A stretch of 64,000 nucleotides of DNA from Rhodovulum sp. ES.010 (GTDB lineage Bacteria > Pseudomonadota > Alphaproteobacteria > Rhodobacterales > Rhodobacteraceae): assembly GCF_900142935.1 (NCBI RefSeq), contig NZ_FSRS01000001.1:2490001-2554000 (forward strand). The letters run 5' to 3'. Positions within the stretch are counted from its first letter, which is position 1. Each line of letters begins with the position of its first letter. Under the pieces are notes generated by a model. It had not been told where the DNA came from. It was given only the letters and a program-made list of their open reading frames with translations, and ran no database searches. This document shows, piece by piece, positions 55,338 through 63,453 of this stretch. Both the position numbers and the translations under genes were made by a program.

Positions 55338-55399
55338 CTCGAAATCCTCCCTGAATTTTTCGAGTTCGCGTGTCTTCCCTTGTCCGTCGCCGCGCGCCC

Positions 55400-56245
55400 T
55401 CACCCCACGCCCAGACGCAGCCGGTCCGACAGCTTGCGGGCGCAAGCCATCACCTCCTGCGTGACGTGATCGCGGCAGGGGTCGGTCGCCAGGGCCACCG
55501 GCATCGACGCCGAGATCGAGCCGATCACGGCCCCCTTCTCGTTCCGCAAGGCCGCGCCATAGCAGACGACGCCCTCCTTCAACTCCTCGGTATCCACCGC
55601 GAAGCCGTTGCGGCGCACCCAGCGCAGGTCCTCGGTCAGATCGGACAGGCTGGTGATGGTATTCGGCGTGAAGCGCTCCAGACCGTTTTCCGAGATGATC
55701 TTCAGAACCTGGTCCTCGGGCAGCCAGGCGAGGATCGCCTTGCCCGTGGCGGTGGCGTGCGCGGCGCGCATCTTGACGATCTCGTCGGCCTCGATGACGT
55801 GGGTTTCGGCCACGTTGGCCTTGAACCGCGTGACAAGCGCCGCCCCCTGCATCTCGGCGAGCTGCACCGCGAGCCCCAACTTGCCCGACAGCTCGATCAG
55901 ATCGGTGCGCGCGAAGTCGGACAGATCGGTCTTGCGCGCGTTGACCTCGGTCAGCTCGTGCAGGCGCGAACTCAGCATGTAGCCGCGGTTGCGCCCGGCA
56001 TTCAGGACATAACCGCGCTCGACCAGGGTCGCGATCAGGTGGTGGCAGGTCGACACGTTGAGCCCGGCCCGCTCGGCCACCGTGCCAAGCGCGAGCGCCT
56101 CCGGCGCGGCGGCCAGGATTTCCAGGATGGTCAGCGCCCGATCCACGGACTGGATGCGACGCGGCGGCCGGTCGCCGCCCGCCCCTCCGCCTTGCAGGGC
56201 ATCCATCGCGCCCGCCGCAGATCCCGCCATGGTCACTTTCCTCAC
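55400..56245 (-). CDS. IclR-family transcriptional regulator
   Basis: This 281-residue regulator has a winged-helix DNA-binding domain (RRIQSVDRALTILEIL, then GLNVSTCHHLIATLVERGYV) and a C-terminal effector domain (HATATGKAILAWLPEDQVLK, and SISASMPVAL near the end). IclR proteins sense small acids or aromatic compounds and repress or activate the adjoining operon. The GTG at 56245 follows GGAGG; the ATG at 56230 also has a fair site. It lies upstream of, and in the same direction as, the catabolic genes, and its promoter region is AT-rich. Confidence 0.92.
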   Translation of the reverse strand: MRKVTMAGSAAGAMDALQGGGAGGDRPPRRIQSVDRALTILEILAAAPEALALGTVAERAGLNVSTCHHLIATLVERGYVLNAGRNRGYMLSSRLHELTEVNARKTDLSDFARTDLIELSGKLGLAVQLAEMQGAALVTRFKANVAETHVIEADEIVKMRAAHATATGKAILAWLPEDQVLKIISENGLERFTPNTITSLSDLTEDLRWVRRNGFAVDTEELKEGVVCYGAALRNEKGAVIGSISASMPVALATDPCRDHVTQEVMACARKLSDRLRLGVG

Positions 56246-56303
56246 GAACGCCTCCCTTGGGGCAAAGCGTGGCGCATGATTGAATTTGCGTCAATGGTTT
56301 TTC

Positions 56304-56335
56304 GTGAAATCGAAGTCTATTTGATAATGTGAAAT
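56304..56335. repeat. GTGAAAT direct repeats in the IclR/BLUF promoter region
   Basis: GTGAAAT occurs at 56304-56310 and 56329-56335, 25 bp apart, in an AT-rich block unlike the rest of the window. It lies just upstream of the IclR start and before the BLUF promoter. It is a possible operator for the IclR protein; no full palindrome was found. Confidence 0.45.
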
Positions 56336-56354
56336 TCTGAACGCGGATCGTGCC

Positions 56355-56382
56355 TTGACAGATCCTCGGTTGGGGCTATACC
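56355..56382 (+). promoter_or_regulatory. Sigma-70-type promoter for the BLUF gene
   Basis: TTGACA (56355-56360) and TATACC (56377-56382) are separated by 16 bp, close to the vegetative consensus. The promoter points toward the BLUF gene 45 bp downstream. Confidence 0.7.
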
Positions 56383-56426
56383 GCCGCTTAGGGAGGACTC
56401 GGTCACCCCTGAACGGAGCGCCGCAC

Positions 56427-56870
56427 GTGAGCACCCATTACATCGTCTATGTCAGCCAGGCCGATGCCGAGCTGACGCAGCAAGACCTCGAGGACATTCT
56501 CGAGGAATCGCGCAGCTACAACCCGCGGCACGGCATCACCGGCATCCTTCTCTTCGCCGAACGCGAAGGGCGTTACCGGGGCAGCTTCATGCAACTGATC
56601 GAGGGCGAGGAAGCCGAGCTCGAGACGCTGCGCAAGCGCATATTCTCGGACCCGCGGCACCACACGAAGGTGGTCCTCGAACGCGGCCGGAAGGAGGCGC
56701 GCGACTTTCCCGACTGGTCGATGGCCTTCAAGACAGTGGCACGCTCCGAACTCGGCCGCCATCCGGTCTTCTGCGAACTCGGCGACCCGAAATTCCAAGA
56801 AAAATGCGCGAACGAGGGCATGGACGGGGCGCTGTCCTTCCTCTGCGATTTCTGGAGCGAAGCCGCCTGA
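56427..56870 (+). CDS. Short BLUF-domain blue-light sensor
   Basis: This 147-residue protein is a BLUF domain plus a roughly 60-residue C-terminal extension. The flavin residues line up with those of known BLUF proteins: Tyr8 (IVYVSQA), Asn32 (SYNPRHGITG) and Gln56 (SFMQLIEG). It should bind FAD and signal through a hydrogen-bond change on blue light. There is no fused enzyme or DNA-binding domain, so it must act on a partner protein. The start is the GTG at 56427, preceded by CGGAG. It is divergent from the IclR gene and upstream of tRNA-Arg. Confidence 0.9.
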   Translation: MSTHYIVYVSQADAELTQQDLEDILEESRSYNPRHGITGILLFAEREGRYRGSFMQLIEGEEAELETLRKRIFSDPRHHTKVVLERGRKEARDFPDWSMAFKTVARSELGRHPVFCELGDPKFQEKCANEGMDGALSFLCDFWSEAA

Positions 56871-56899
56871 CGCCGCCCCCGGGCAACAACAGGCCGACA

Positions 56900-56976
56900 T
56901 GGCGACCCCGGCAGGACTCGAACCTGCAACCTATCCCTTAGGAGGGGATTGCTCTATCCTGTTGAGCCACGGGGCC
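56900..56976 (-). tRNA. tRNA-Arg (CCU)
   Basis: Read on the minus strand, the 5' end at 56976 starts GGCCCCGUGGCUC, pairing with the 3' CGGGGUC arm. The anticodon loop CUCCUAA gives anticodon CCU (positions 56942-56940). The T-loop GGTTCGAGTCC is intact and the CCA end is encoded (56902-56900). It decodes AGG. Confidence 0.95.
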
Positions 56977-57089
56977 GCGCGGGTCCTTTCTCACCGGAAC
57001 GGCCCCGGCTTGCAAGCCCGCATACGCTTGGACTCTCCCATGGCCTGCGTTTATCTAGGCCGACCAGCCCAGGCAGGAGCGCCGCGCCC

Positions 57090-58166
57090 GTGACCATCTC
57101 CGACCCGCCCCGACCGCGCAGACCGCTCACGCTCCGCGACGTGTCCGAGGCCTCGGGCGTCAGCGAGATGACCGTCAGCCGGGTTCTGCGCGACAGCGGC
57201 GACGTTTCGGCCAAGACCCGCGCGCGCGTGCTCGAGGCGGCCAAGCGGCTGGGCTACGTGCCCAACAAGATCGCCGGCGGGCTGGCCAGCCAGCGCGTGA
57301 ACCTCGTCGGCGTCATCATCCCCTCGCTGTCGAACATGGTCTTCCCCGAGGTGCTGTCCGGCATCAACGAGGTGCTGGAGGACACGCCGCTGCAACCCGT
57401 GTTCGGCCTGTCGCGCTACGATCCGGCGCACGAGGAGAAGGTTCTGTTCGAGATGCTGTCCTGGCGGCCCTCGGGCATGATCGTGACCGGGCTGGAGCAT
57501 TCCGACGCGTCGCGGGCAATGCTGAGGGCCGCGGGCATCCCGGTGGTCGAGATCATGGATCTCGACGGCGAACCGATCGAGTCGGTCGTCGGCATCTCGC
57601 ATCGCCGCGCCGGCGGCGAGATGGCACGCACGATCGCCGCCGCGGGCTATCGGCGGATCGGGTTCCTGGGCACCAAGATGCCCCTGGACCATCGCGCGCG
57701 AAAGCGGTTCGAGGGCTTCACCGGGGCGCTGGCGCGGGCCGGCATCGAGGTCGCGGATCACGAGTTCTACGCCGGCGGGTCGGGGCTGAAGACCGGGCGC
57801 GAGATGACGCGGGCGCTGCTCGACCGCTGCCCCGACCTCGACTTCCTGTATTATTCCAACGACATGATCGCGGCCGGCGGCCTGCTCTACTGCATGGAAC
57901 GCGGCATCGACGTCCCCGGCCAGGTCGGTCTGGCCGGCTTCAACGGGATAGAGTTGCTGAACGGCCTTCCGCTCCGGCCCGCGACGATGGACATCCAGCG
58001 CCGCGAGATCGGCCACCGCGCGGCACGCATCATCGCGACCTGCGTCGAGCAGGGGCTGACCGGCGCGGGCACGCGGGTGGCGCTGACACCCCGGATCGAC
58101 CCCGGCGACACCCTGCGCCCGGCCGCCGCCCCGCGCGGTGGACAAGCCCCCGCCGATCATGTTTAA
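57090..58166 (+). CDS. LacI-family transcriptional regulator (GntR-like)
   Basis: This 358-residue regulator has an N-terminal LacI helix-turn-helix (LTLRDVSEASGVSEMTVSRV, then PNKIAGGLASQRVNLVGVII) and a periplasmic-binding-type effector domain. The stretch SLSNMVFPEVLSGINEVLED resembles gluconate repressors. The start is the GTG at 57090 with AGGAG upstream. No sugar operon adjoins; the next genes are glycolipid genes on the same strand, so its targets may be elsewhere. Confidence 0.9.
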   Translation: MTISDPPRPRRPLTLRDVSEASGVSEMTVSRVLRDSGDVSAKTRARVLEAAKRLGYVPNKIAGGLASQRVNLVGVIIPSLSNMVFPEVLSGINEVLEDTPLQPVFGLSRYDPAHEEKVLFEMLSWRPSGMIVTGLEHSDASRAMLRAAGIPVVEIMDLDGEPIESVVGISHRRAGGEMARTIAAAGYRRIGFLGTKMPLDHRARKRFEGFTGALARAGIEVADHEFYAGGSGLKTGREMTRALLDRCPDLDFLYYSNDMIAAGGLLYCMERGIDVPGQVGLAGFNGIELLNGLPLRPATMDIQRREIGHRAARIIATCVEQGLTGAGTRVALTPRIDPGDTLRPAAAPRGGQAPADHV

Positions 58167-58211
58167 CCGCGCCGACCCGTCGCCCCGCCCGGCGCCCCGA
58201 TGAGGCCCAGA

Positions 58212-58949
58212 ATGCCCACCGTCTCGATCGTGATCCCGATGAAGAACGAGTCCGAGAACGTCGCGGTCCTGCTGGACGAGATCGCCGCGGCCTGCGACGC
58301 GCTGGACAGCCACGAGGTGATCGTGGTCGATGACGGGTCTACCGACGATACCGCCGCGAAGGTCACCGCGCGGATGGCCGCGGACCCGGCGCTGCGCCTG
58401 GTGCGCCACGCCACCTCGGGCGGGCAGAGCGCGGCGGTGCACAGCGGCGTGCTGGCGGCCCGCGCGCCGGTGATCTGCACGCTGGACGGCGACGGCCAGA
58501 ACCCGCCCGCGGAACTGCCCAAGCTCTGGGCGCCGCTGATCGCCGACACGACCGGGCGGCTGGGTCTGGTCGCGGGCCAGCGGGTGCGCCGGCAGGACAC
58601 GCTGTCGAAACGCTGGGCCTCGCGCTTCGCCAACGGGCTCCGGTCCTGGCTCCTGAAGGACGGCACCCGCGACACCGGCTGCGGGCTCAAGGGCTTCCGC
58701 CGGGACGCATTCCTGCGGCTTCCCTATTTCGACCACATGCACCGCTATCTGCCGGCGCTGTTCAAGCGCGACGGCTGGGAGGTGGCGCTGGTCGATGTCG
58801 CGCATCGCGGCCGCCACGCGGGCACGTCGAAATACAACAACCTCCAGCGCGCGCTGGTCGGCCTGCATGACCTGATCGGCGTCGCCTGGCTGATCAGGCG
58901 GCGCAAGAAGGCCAGCGCGACCGATGCGGGGGCGGCCGATGTCGGCTGA
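58212..58949 (+). CDS. Glycosyltransferase family 2 (ArnC/DPM-like)
   Basis: This 245-residue GT2 enzyme is of the polyprenyl-phosphate glycosyltransferase type. It has VVDDGSTDDTAAKV and the metal-binding LDGDGQNPP. It moves a sugar from a nucleotide donor to a lipid phosphate carrier on the cytoplasmic side. Unlike ArnC it has no C-terminal membrane helices. I prefer the ATG at 58212, with TGAGG upstream, over the one at 58200. It is the first of a three-gene operon. Confidence 0.9.
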   Translation: MPTVSIVIPMKNESENVAVLLDEIAAACDALDSHEVIVVDDGSTDDTAAKVTARMAADPALRLVRHATSGGQSAAVHSGVLAARAPVICTLDGDGQNPPAELPKLWAPLIADTTGRLGLVAGQRVRRQDTLSKRWASRFANGLRSWLLKDGTRDTGCGLKGFRRDAFLRLPYFDHMHRYLPALFKRDGWEVALVDVAHRGRHAGTSKYNNLQRALVGLHDLIGVAWLIRRRKKASATDAGAADVG

Positions 58950-59247
58950 GGCGCTGTTCCGCCTGCTGCACGTGGCCAACTGGACCGAGTTCTGGTGGGT
59001 CGTCATCGGGCTGGGCGGGCAGTTGATGTTCACCGCGCGCTTCCTCGTCCAGTGGATCGCTTCGGAACGGGCGCGCAATTCGGTGGTACCACTGGCATTC
59101 TGGTATTTCTCTCTCGCGGGTGGCGCGATCCTGTTCGCCTATGCGGTCTACCGCAAGGACCCGGTCTTCATCCTCGGCCAGTCCATGGGGCTGTTCATCT
59201 ATTCCCGGAATCTCTGGCTGATCCATGCCCACCGCCGCCGCGCCTGA
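58939..59247 (+). CDS. LAB_N-domain membrane protein
   Basis: This 102-residue inner-membrane protein has three helices and the LAB_N pattern (WWVVIGLGGQLMFTARFLVQ, WIASERARNSVVPLAFWYFS and YRKDPVFILGQSMGLFIYSR). Family members usually lie beside polyprenyl-phosphate sugar transferases and may flip or anchor the lipid-linked sugar. It overlaps the GT2 gene by 11 bp and the GT39 gene by 23 bp. Confidence 0.9.
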   Translation: MSAEALFRLLHVANWTEFWWVVIGLGGQLMFTARFLVQWIASERARNSVVPLAFWYFSLAGGAILFAYAVYRKDPVFILGQSMGLFIYSRNLWLIHAHRRRA

Positions 59248-60679
59248 GCGCCGGGGCTGGCTGATCCCCGCGGCGGCGGCGGTCCTCGCGATCACCGCGG
59301 CGCGGGTGGGACTGTTGTGGTTCAACCGGATGGACCTCTTCGTCGACGAGGCCCAGTACTGGCTGTGGGGGCAGGAGCTTGCCTTCGGCTACTACTCCAA
59401 ACCGCCGATGATCGCCTGGGTGATCCGCGCCGTGACCGACCTGGCGGGCAGCGATGCGCCATTCTGGGTGCGGCTGCCCGCGCCGCTCTTTCACGGCGCG
59501 ACGGCGCTGATCCTCGGCTGGATCGCGGCGCGGCTCTGGGGTGCGCGGGCGGCGGTCTGGGTGGCGCTCGGCTATGTCACGCTGCCGCTGGTCGCGGTGG
59601 GCTCGATCCTGGTCTCGACCGACACGATCATGTTCCCCGTCCTCGCCCTGGCGCTGGGCTTCTGGCTGATCGTGCTGGAGCGCGGCGGGCGCGGCTGGGC
59701 CATCGCGGCCGGCGCGGCGCTGGGGCTGGCCTTCCTCTCGAAATATGCGGCGATCTACTATGTGATCTGCGCCGCGCTCGCCGCGCTGATCCTGCCCGCC
59801 GCACGGCCCAGGGCGAGCGCAGCGCTCGCCGCGCTGGCGGCCTTCGCGCTGGTGATATCGCCGAACGTGGTCTGGAACATCGCCAACGGGCTGACCACGG
59901 TCCAGCACACGCTCGACAATGCCGACTGGGTGCGCGACCCGGCAACGCGCGCGGGCCTGAACCTCGCCGGGCTGGCCGAGTTCCTGGCCAGCCAGTTCGC
60001 CGTGTTCGGCCCGGTGCTGTTCGCGGCGCTTGTGGCGATGCTGCTCCGCGCCCGCCAAGCTGACCCGTCGCAACGGCTCATGCTGGTGTTCTCCCTGCCG
60101 ATCCTCGTGATCGTATCGGCCCAGGCCCTGCTGTCGGGCGCCTATGCAAACTGGGCCGCGGCGGCCTACCTTGCCGGCACGCTCGGCGTCCTGCCCTGGC
60201 TGTCATCGCGCTGGCGGGTTGCCTCCTTCGCCGTGAACGGAACTGTGGCGCTGGCCCTGCCCGTGCTCGGCGTTTTCGCCGACACGTCACTGCCGGGGGG
60301 GCGCCTGCCCCTGGAACGATATGTCGGCCTGGACGAGATGACCGCCGAGATCGTCGCCACCGCACGCGGCAGCGGCCATGGCATCGTCGTCGCCGAGGAC
60401 CGCGACCTTCTGGCGGATGTCTTCTACAGCGGCCGCGAGTCGGGCCTGACGTTCCACGCGGTCCCGCCCAAGGGCCGCGCCCCGCATCACTACGCACTGA
60501 AATACCCGCTGCCCGAGGACCTCGCCGGCGAAGTCCTGTTCGCCACCTTCGGCGCCGCCCCGGCCTGCGCCCCCGGCGCTGCACCGATCGCCACGATCGC
60601 CCCCCAGCGGGGGGCCTATCGCGGCGACCGGGTGTCTCTCTACGCGGTGCCCGCCGGGTGCTGGGCAGGCACGCGCTGA
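59225..60679 (+). CDS. GT39/ArnT-like membrane glycosyltransferase
   Basis: This 484-residue GT-C enzyme has about eleven helices. The catalytic acidic pair lies in the first periplasmic loop (MDLFVDEAQYWLWGQ) and is followed by GYYSKPPMIAWVIRA. It transfers a sugar from a polyprenyl-phosphate carrier to lipid A, a protein or another periplasmic acceptor. With GT2 and the LAB_N protein it forms a complete carrier-linked sugar pathway, comparable to ArnC/ArnE-F/ArnT. The acceptor is unknown. It is convergent with the TRAP operon. Confidence 0.92.
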   Translation: MPTAAAPERRGWLIPAAAAVLAITAARVGLLWFNRMDLFVDEAQYWLWGQELAFGYYSKPPMIAWVIRAVTDLAGSDAPFWVRLPAPLFHGATALILGWIAARLWGARAAVWVALGYVTLPLVAVGSILVSTDTIMFPVLALALGFWLIVLERGGRGWAIAAGAALGLAFLSKYAAIYYVICAALAALILPAARPRASAALAALAAFALVISPNVVWNIANGLTTVQHTLDNADWVRDPATRAGLNLAGLAEFLASQFAVFGPVLFAALVAMLLRARQADPSQRLMLVFSLPILVIVSAQALLSGAYANWAAAAYLAGTLGVLPWLSSRWRVASFAVNGTVALALPVLGVFADTSLPGGRLPLERYVGLDEMTAEIVATARGSGHGIVVAEDRDLLADVFYSGRESGLTFHAVPPKGRAPHHYALKYPLPEDLAGEVLFATFGAAPACAPGAAPIATIAPQRGAYRGDRVSLYAVPAGCWAGTR

Positions 60680-60686
60680 GGCCGGC

Positions 60687-62042
60687 TCAGCCGTAGACCA
60701 GCCGCGGCAGCCAGATGATGACCTCCGGGAACAGCATGCAGACCGCCAGCCCGACCACCTGCAGGAACAGGAACGGCAGCGCCGCCTTGAAGATGTCGGT
60801 CATCGGGATTTCCGCCGGCGCCACGCCGCGCAGGTAGAACAGCGCATAGCCGAAGGGCGGCGACAGGAAGCTCATCTGCATGTTCACGAGGTAGAGCACC
60901 CCGAACCACAGCACCAGATCGCCCGGGTCGGACAGCCCGAAGGCCTGCGCGCCCAGCGCCTTGATGACCGGCACGAAGATCGGCACGCAGAGGAGCAGGA
61001 TGCCCACCCAGTCGAGGAACATCCCCAGCACCACCAGGAGAATCTGCATCAGGATGAGAATCCCCCACGGCCCCAGACCCGTCGCCGCCAGGCTGTCCTG
61101 CACGAATTGCTGGCCACCTTCGAGCACGTAGAGCCCGACGAAGATCGTCGCGCCGAACATGATCCAGATGACCATCGCCGAGGCTTTCAAGGTGGTCACG
61201 CAGGCCTCGCTGACGGTGTACCAGTCGAGCTTGCGGTGGATCGCCGCCACGATGAACGCGCCGAAGGTGCCGATGCCCGCGGCCTCCACCGGGGTCGCGA
61301 CCCCGGTGAAGATCACACCCAGAACGATCACGATGAGCGCGATGGGCGCGGACATGTTGCCGAGCAGGCGGACCTTCTCGCGCCCCGAGATGCGTTCCTC
61401 CACCGGGATCGGCGGCCCGAGTTGCGGGTTCAGATAGCTGCGGACGGTGACATAGAGGATGTAGAGCCCCGACAGCATCAGGCCGGGGATCACCGCTCCG
61501 ATGAACAGCTCGCCCACCGACTGTTCGGCGACGACCGCATAGATGATGGCGAGGATCGAGGGCGGGATCAGGATGCCGAGCGTCCCGCCGGCCATGATCG
61601 AGCCCATCGCGATCTTGGGGTCGTAGTGCCGCTTGAGCATCGCCGGGAGCGCGATGATGCCCATCGTCACCACCGCCGCGCCGATCACGCCGACCATCGC
61701 GGCAAGGATCGTCGAGGCGATGATCGTGGCGGACGCAAGCCCCCCCTTCACCGAGCCCAGAACCTTGTAGATCACGTCGAACATGTCGTTGATGATGCCC
61801 GCGCGTTCCAGCATCGCCGCCATGAAGATGAAGAGCGGAATCGCCGAGAGCTGATAGTTCGTCATCAGCGGGAAGATGCGGCTTGGCACGATGTTCAGCG
61901 CCTGTGCGTCACCCAGGATGAACAGGAACACGCAGGCCAGCCCCCCGGTGACGAAGGCCAGAGGCAGCCCCGCCATCAGCAGCACCAGCAGGCTGCCGAA
62001 CATTATGAGCGTGAGCCACTCGATACCGATTTCAAGACCCAT
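60687..62042 (-). CDS. dctM: TRAP transporter large permease DctM
   Basis: This 451-residue inner-membrane protein of the DctM type has about twelve helices. It has the typical early GLPLAFVTGGLACVFLF and the GGTLGILIPPSILAIIYAVV scaffold segment, and ends SFLSPPFGYALFYLRGV ... VIIWLPRLV. It forms the sodium-driven channel of the TRAP system. It starts 3 bp after the dctQ stop. Confidence 0.95.
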   Translation of the reverse strand: MGLEIGIEWLTLIMFGSLLVLLMAGLPLAFVTGGLACVFLFILGDAQALNIVPSRIFPLMTNYQLSAIPLFIFMAAMLERAGIINDMFDVIYKVLGSVKGGLASATIIASTILAAMVGVIGAAVVTMGIIALPAMLKRHYDPKIAMGSIMAGGTLGILIPPSILAIIYAVVAEQSVGELFIGAVIPGLMLSGLYILYVTVRSYLNPQLGPPIPVEERISGREKVRLLGNMSAPIALIVIVLGVIFTGVATPVEAAGIGTFGAFIVAAIHRKLDWYTVSEACVTTLKASAMVIWIMFGATIFVGLYVLEGGQQFVQDSLAATGLGPWGILILMQILLVVLGMFLDWVGILLLCVPIFVPVIKALGAQAFGLSDPGDLVLWFGVLYLVNMQMSFLSPPFGYALFYLRGVAPAEIPMTDIFKAALPFLFLQVVGLAVCMLFPEVIIWLPRLVYG

Positions 62043-62045
62043 GGA

Positions 62046-63356
62046 TCACGCCCCCTGCCGGATGGCGCGGATGTCCTTGCCGAACTTCGAGATGCCTTGC
62101 AGCACCAGCAGAAGACCGCCCATCACCATCACCCATTTCATCGGCCACAAGGGCACTTCCCATTCGTTGAAGCTGATCTCGCCCCAGCGGATCGCCGGAT
62201 CGGTCCATTGATCGAGGCTCAGGCTGCCCAGCATCTCGATCAGCGTCAGGTCGCTGCGCGCCCAGTCGGAGATCACCGAGTTGCCCGAAGGCACCGCGAT
62301 CGCGTCCATCGCGAAGATCCACGAGGTCACCAGAAGCGTGCCCGCGAAGATGAAGAAGAAGACCGAGGTGAACAGGTCCACCCATGCCTTCCTCCGCCGC
62401 GACAGCGGCGCGTAGAACACGTCCACCCGCACATGGGTTTCGGTCAGCATCGCGTAGGTGCCCGCGATCAGGTATTGCATGCCGAACATCAGGTACATCG
62501 CCTCGTGCGCCCAGTTCGTGGGGCTGTTGAACACGTAGCGGGCGATGACCTCGTAATAGTAGACGAAGACGGCGATCACCGCCCAGTAGGCGACGAACTC
62601 GCCGCAGAACAGCGACAGCCGGTCGATCCAGTTCGTGGCATATTCGCGGTCGTGCTTGGGGCCTTCCTCGGCCTCGATCGCCTCCAGCGCCAGTTCGGCT
62701 TCCGTCTTGCGCTCGTCGGGCAGGTTGGCGTTGGCCTTGCGCACCATGAAGGGCAAGAGCACCGCGTCGATGGCCAGAAGTGCCAGGATCAGATAGAACG
62801 CCCGCCCGGCCCAGTTCGACCAGCCCTGCCGCGCCTCGGCCGCCGCGTCGCGCTGCGGCCCGAACTCCTCTATCGCGGCGCGGGCCTCGACCAGCCGCCG
62901 CTCGCCGGTCTCGATGGTCTCCTGCGCGCGCTCCAGCCGCCGCTCGGCGCTGCGCAGCGCGAAACTGCCTTCTTCGGCCCCGGCCACCTCGGCCTCGAGC
63001 GCGGGCAGGCTTTCGCGGGCCTCGGCGATCCTTGGCTCCTCGCGGGCCAGCGTCCGCTCGGCCACCCGCATCTGGTTGGCCATGTCGGACAGGACCGACC
63101 GCGCGTCCTGCTCCTGGCCGTTGGCATAGAGGATGAACACGAAGATCGGGATGTAGACCAGCCCGACAAGGTTCTTCAGGTAGAAGCGGTGCAGGCCGAT
63201 GATCCCGCCGGTGACGAGGATCAGGTAGCCCAGCGCCGAGGAATAGCGGCGCTGCGCGGGCCGCGGGCGGCGCGCCAGCACCATGGCGACGATCGGAAAC
63301 ACGATCAGGCCGACCCAGTAGAGCCAGTGCGGCAGCGTAAAGCTGAGACCAGGCAT
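62046..63356 (-). CDS. dctQ: TRAP transporter small permease with N-terminal TM2-like and coiled-coil extension
   Basis: This 436-residue protein is more than twice the usual DctQ length. The C-terminal 190 residues are the DctQ part (VIARYVFNSPTNWAHEAMYL, then ETHVRVDVFYAPLSRRRKAW). The N-terminal 80 residues hold membrane segments with a TM2-domain motif (GGIIGLHRFYLKN). Residues 85-185 are a long charged coiled coil (AEEGSFALRSAERRLERAQE and nearby heptads), followed by another helix near 190-209. The added part may add an oligomerisation or sensing role. It precedes dctM in the operon. Confidence 0.88.
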   Translation of the reverse strand: MPGLSFTLPHWLYWVGLIVFPIVAMVLARRPRPAQRRYSSALGYLILVTGGIIGLHRFYLKNLVGLVYIPIFVFILYANGQEQDARSVLSDMANQMRVAERTLAREEPRIAEARESLPALEAEVAGAEEGSFALRSAERRLERAQETIETGERRLVEARAAIEEFGPQRDAAAEARQGWSNWAGRAFYLILALLAIDAVLLPFMVRKANANLPDERKTEAELALEAIEAEEGPKHDREYATNWIDRLSLFCGEFVAYWAVIAVFVYYYEVIARYVFNSPTNWAHEAMYLMFGMQYLIAGTYAMLTETHVRVDVFYAPLSRRRKAWVDLFTSVFFFIFAGTLLVTSWIFAMDAIAVPSGNSVISDWARSDLTLIEMLGSLSLDQWTDPAIRWGEISFNEWEVPLWPMKWVMVMGGLLLVLQGISKFGKDIRAIRQGA

Positions 63357-63388
63357 TGCGGAGTCCTGTTGTCGAGAGGTCGAAAATG

Positions 63389-63423
63389 CCGCCCGGAACG
63401 CGTGAGATGCGCGCCCCGGGCGG
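63389..63423 (-). other. Stem-loop between dctP and dctQ
   Basis: The minus-strand RNA forms a 14-bp stem (two G-U pairs) with a 7-nt loop, followed within three bases by UUUU. It could partly terminate transcription or protect the dctP mRNA, giving more binding protein than permease, as is common for such operons. Confidence 0.65.
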
Positions 63424-63453
63424 CCGGTCTGGTGTCGCGGAGTCAGGCCGCGA

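Noticed and set aside
60675..60691. Short inverted repeat GCTGAG/CTCAGC between the GT39 and dctM stops
   Set aside because: A six-base stem without a T run is too weak to call a terminator.
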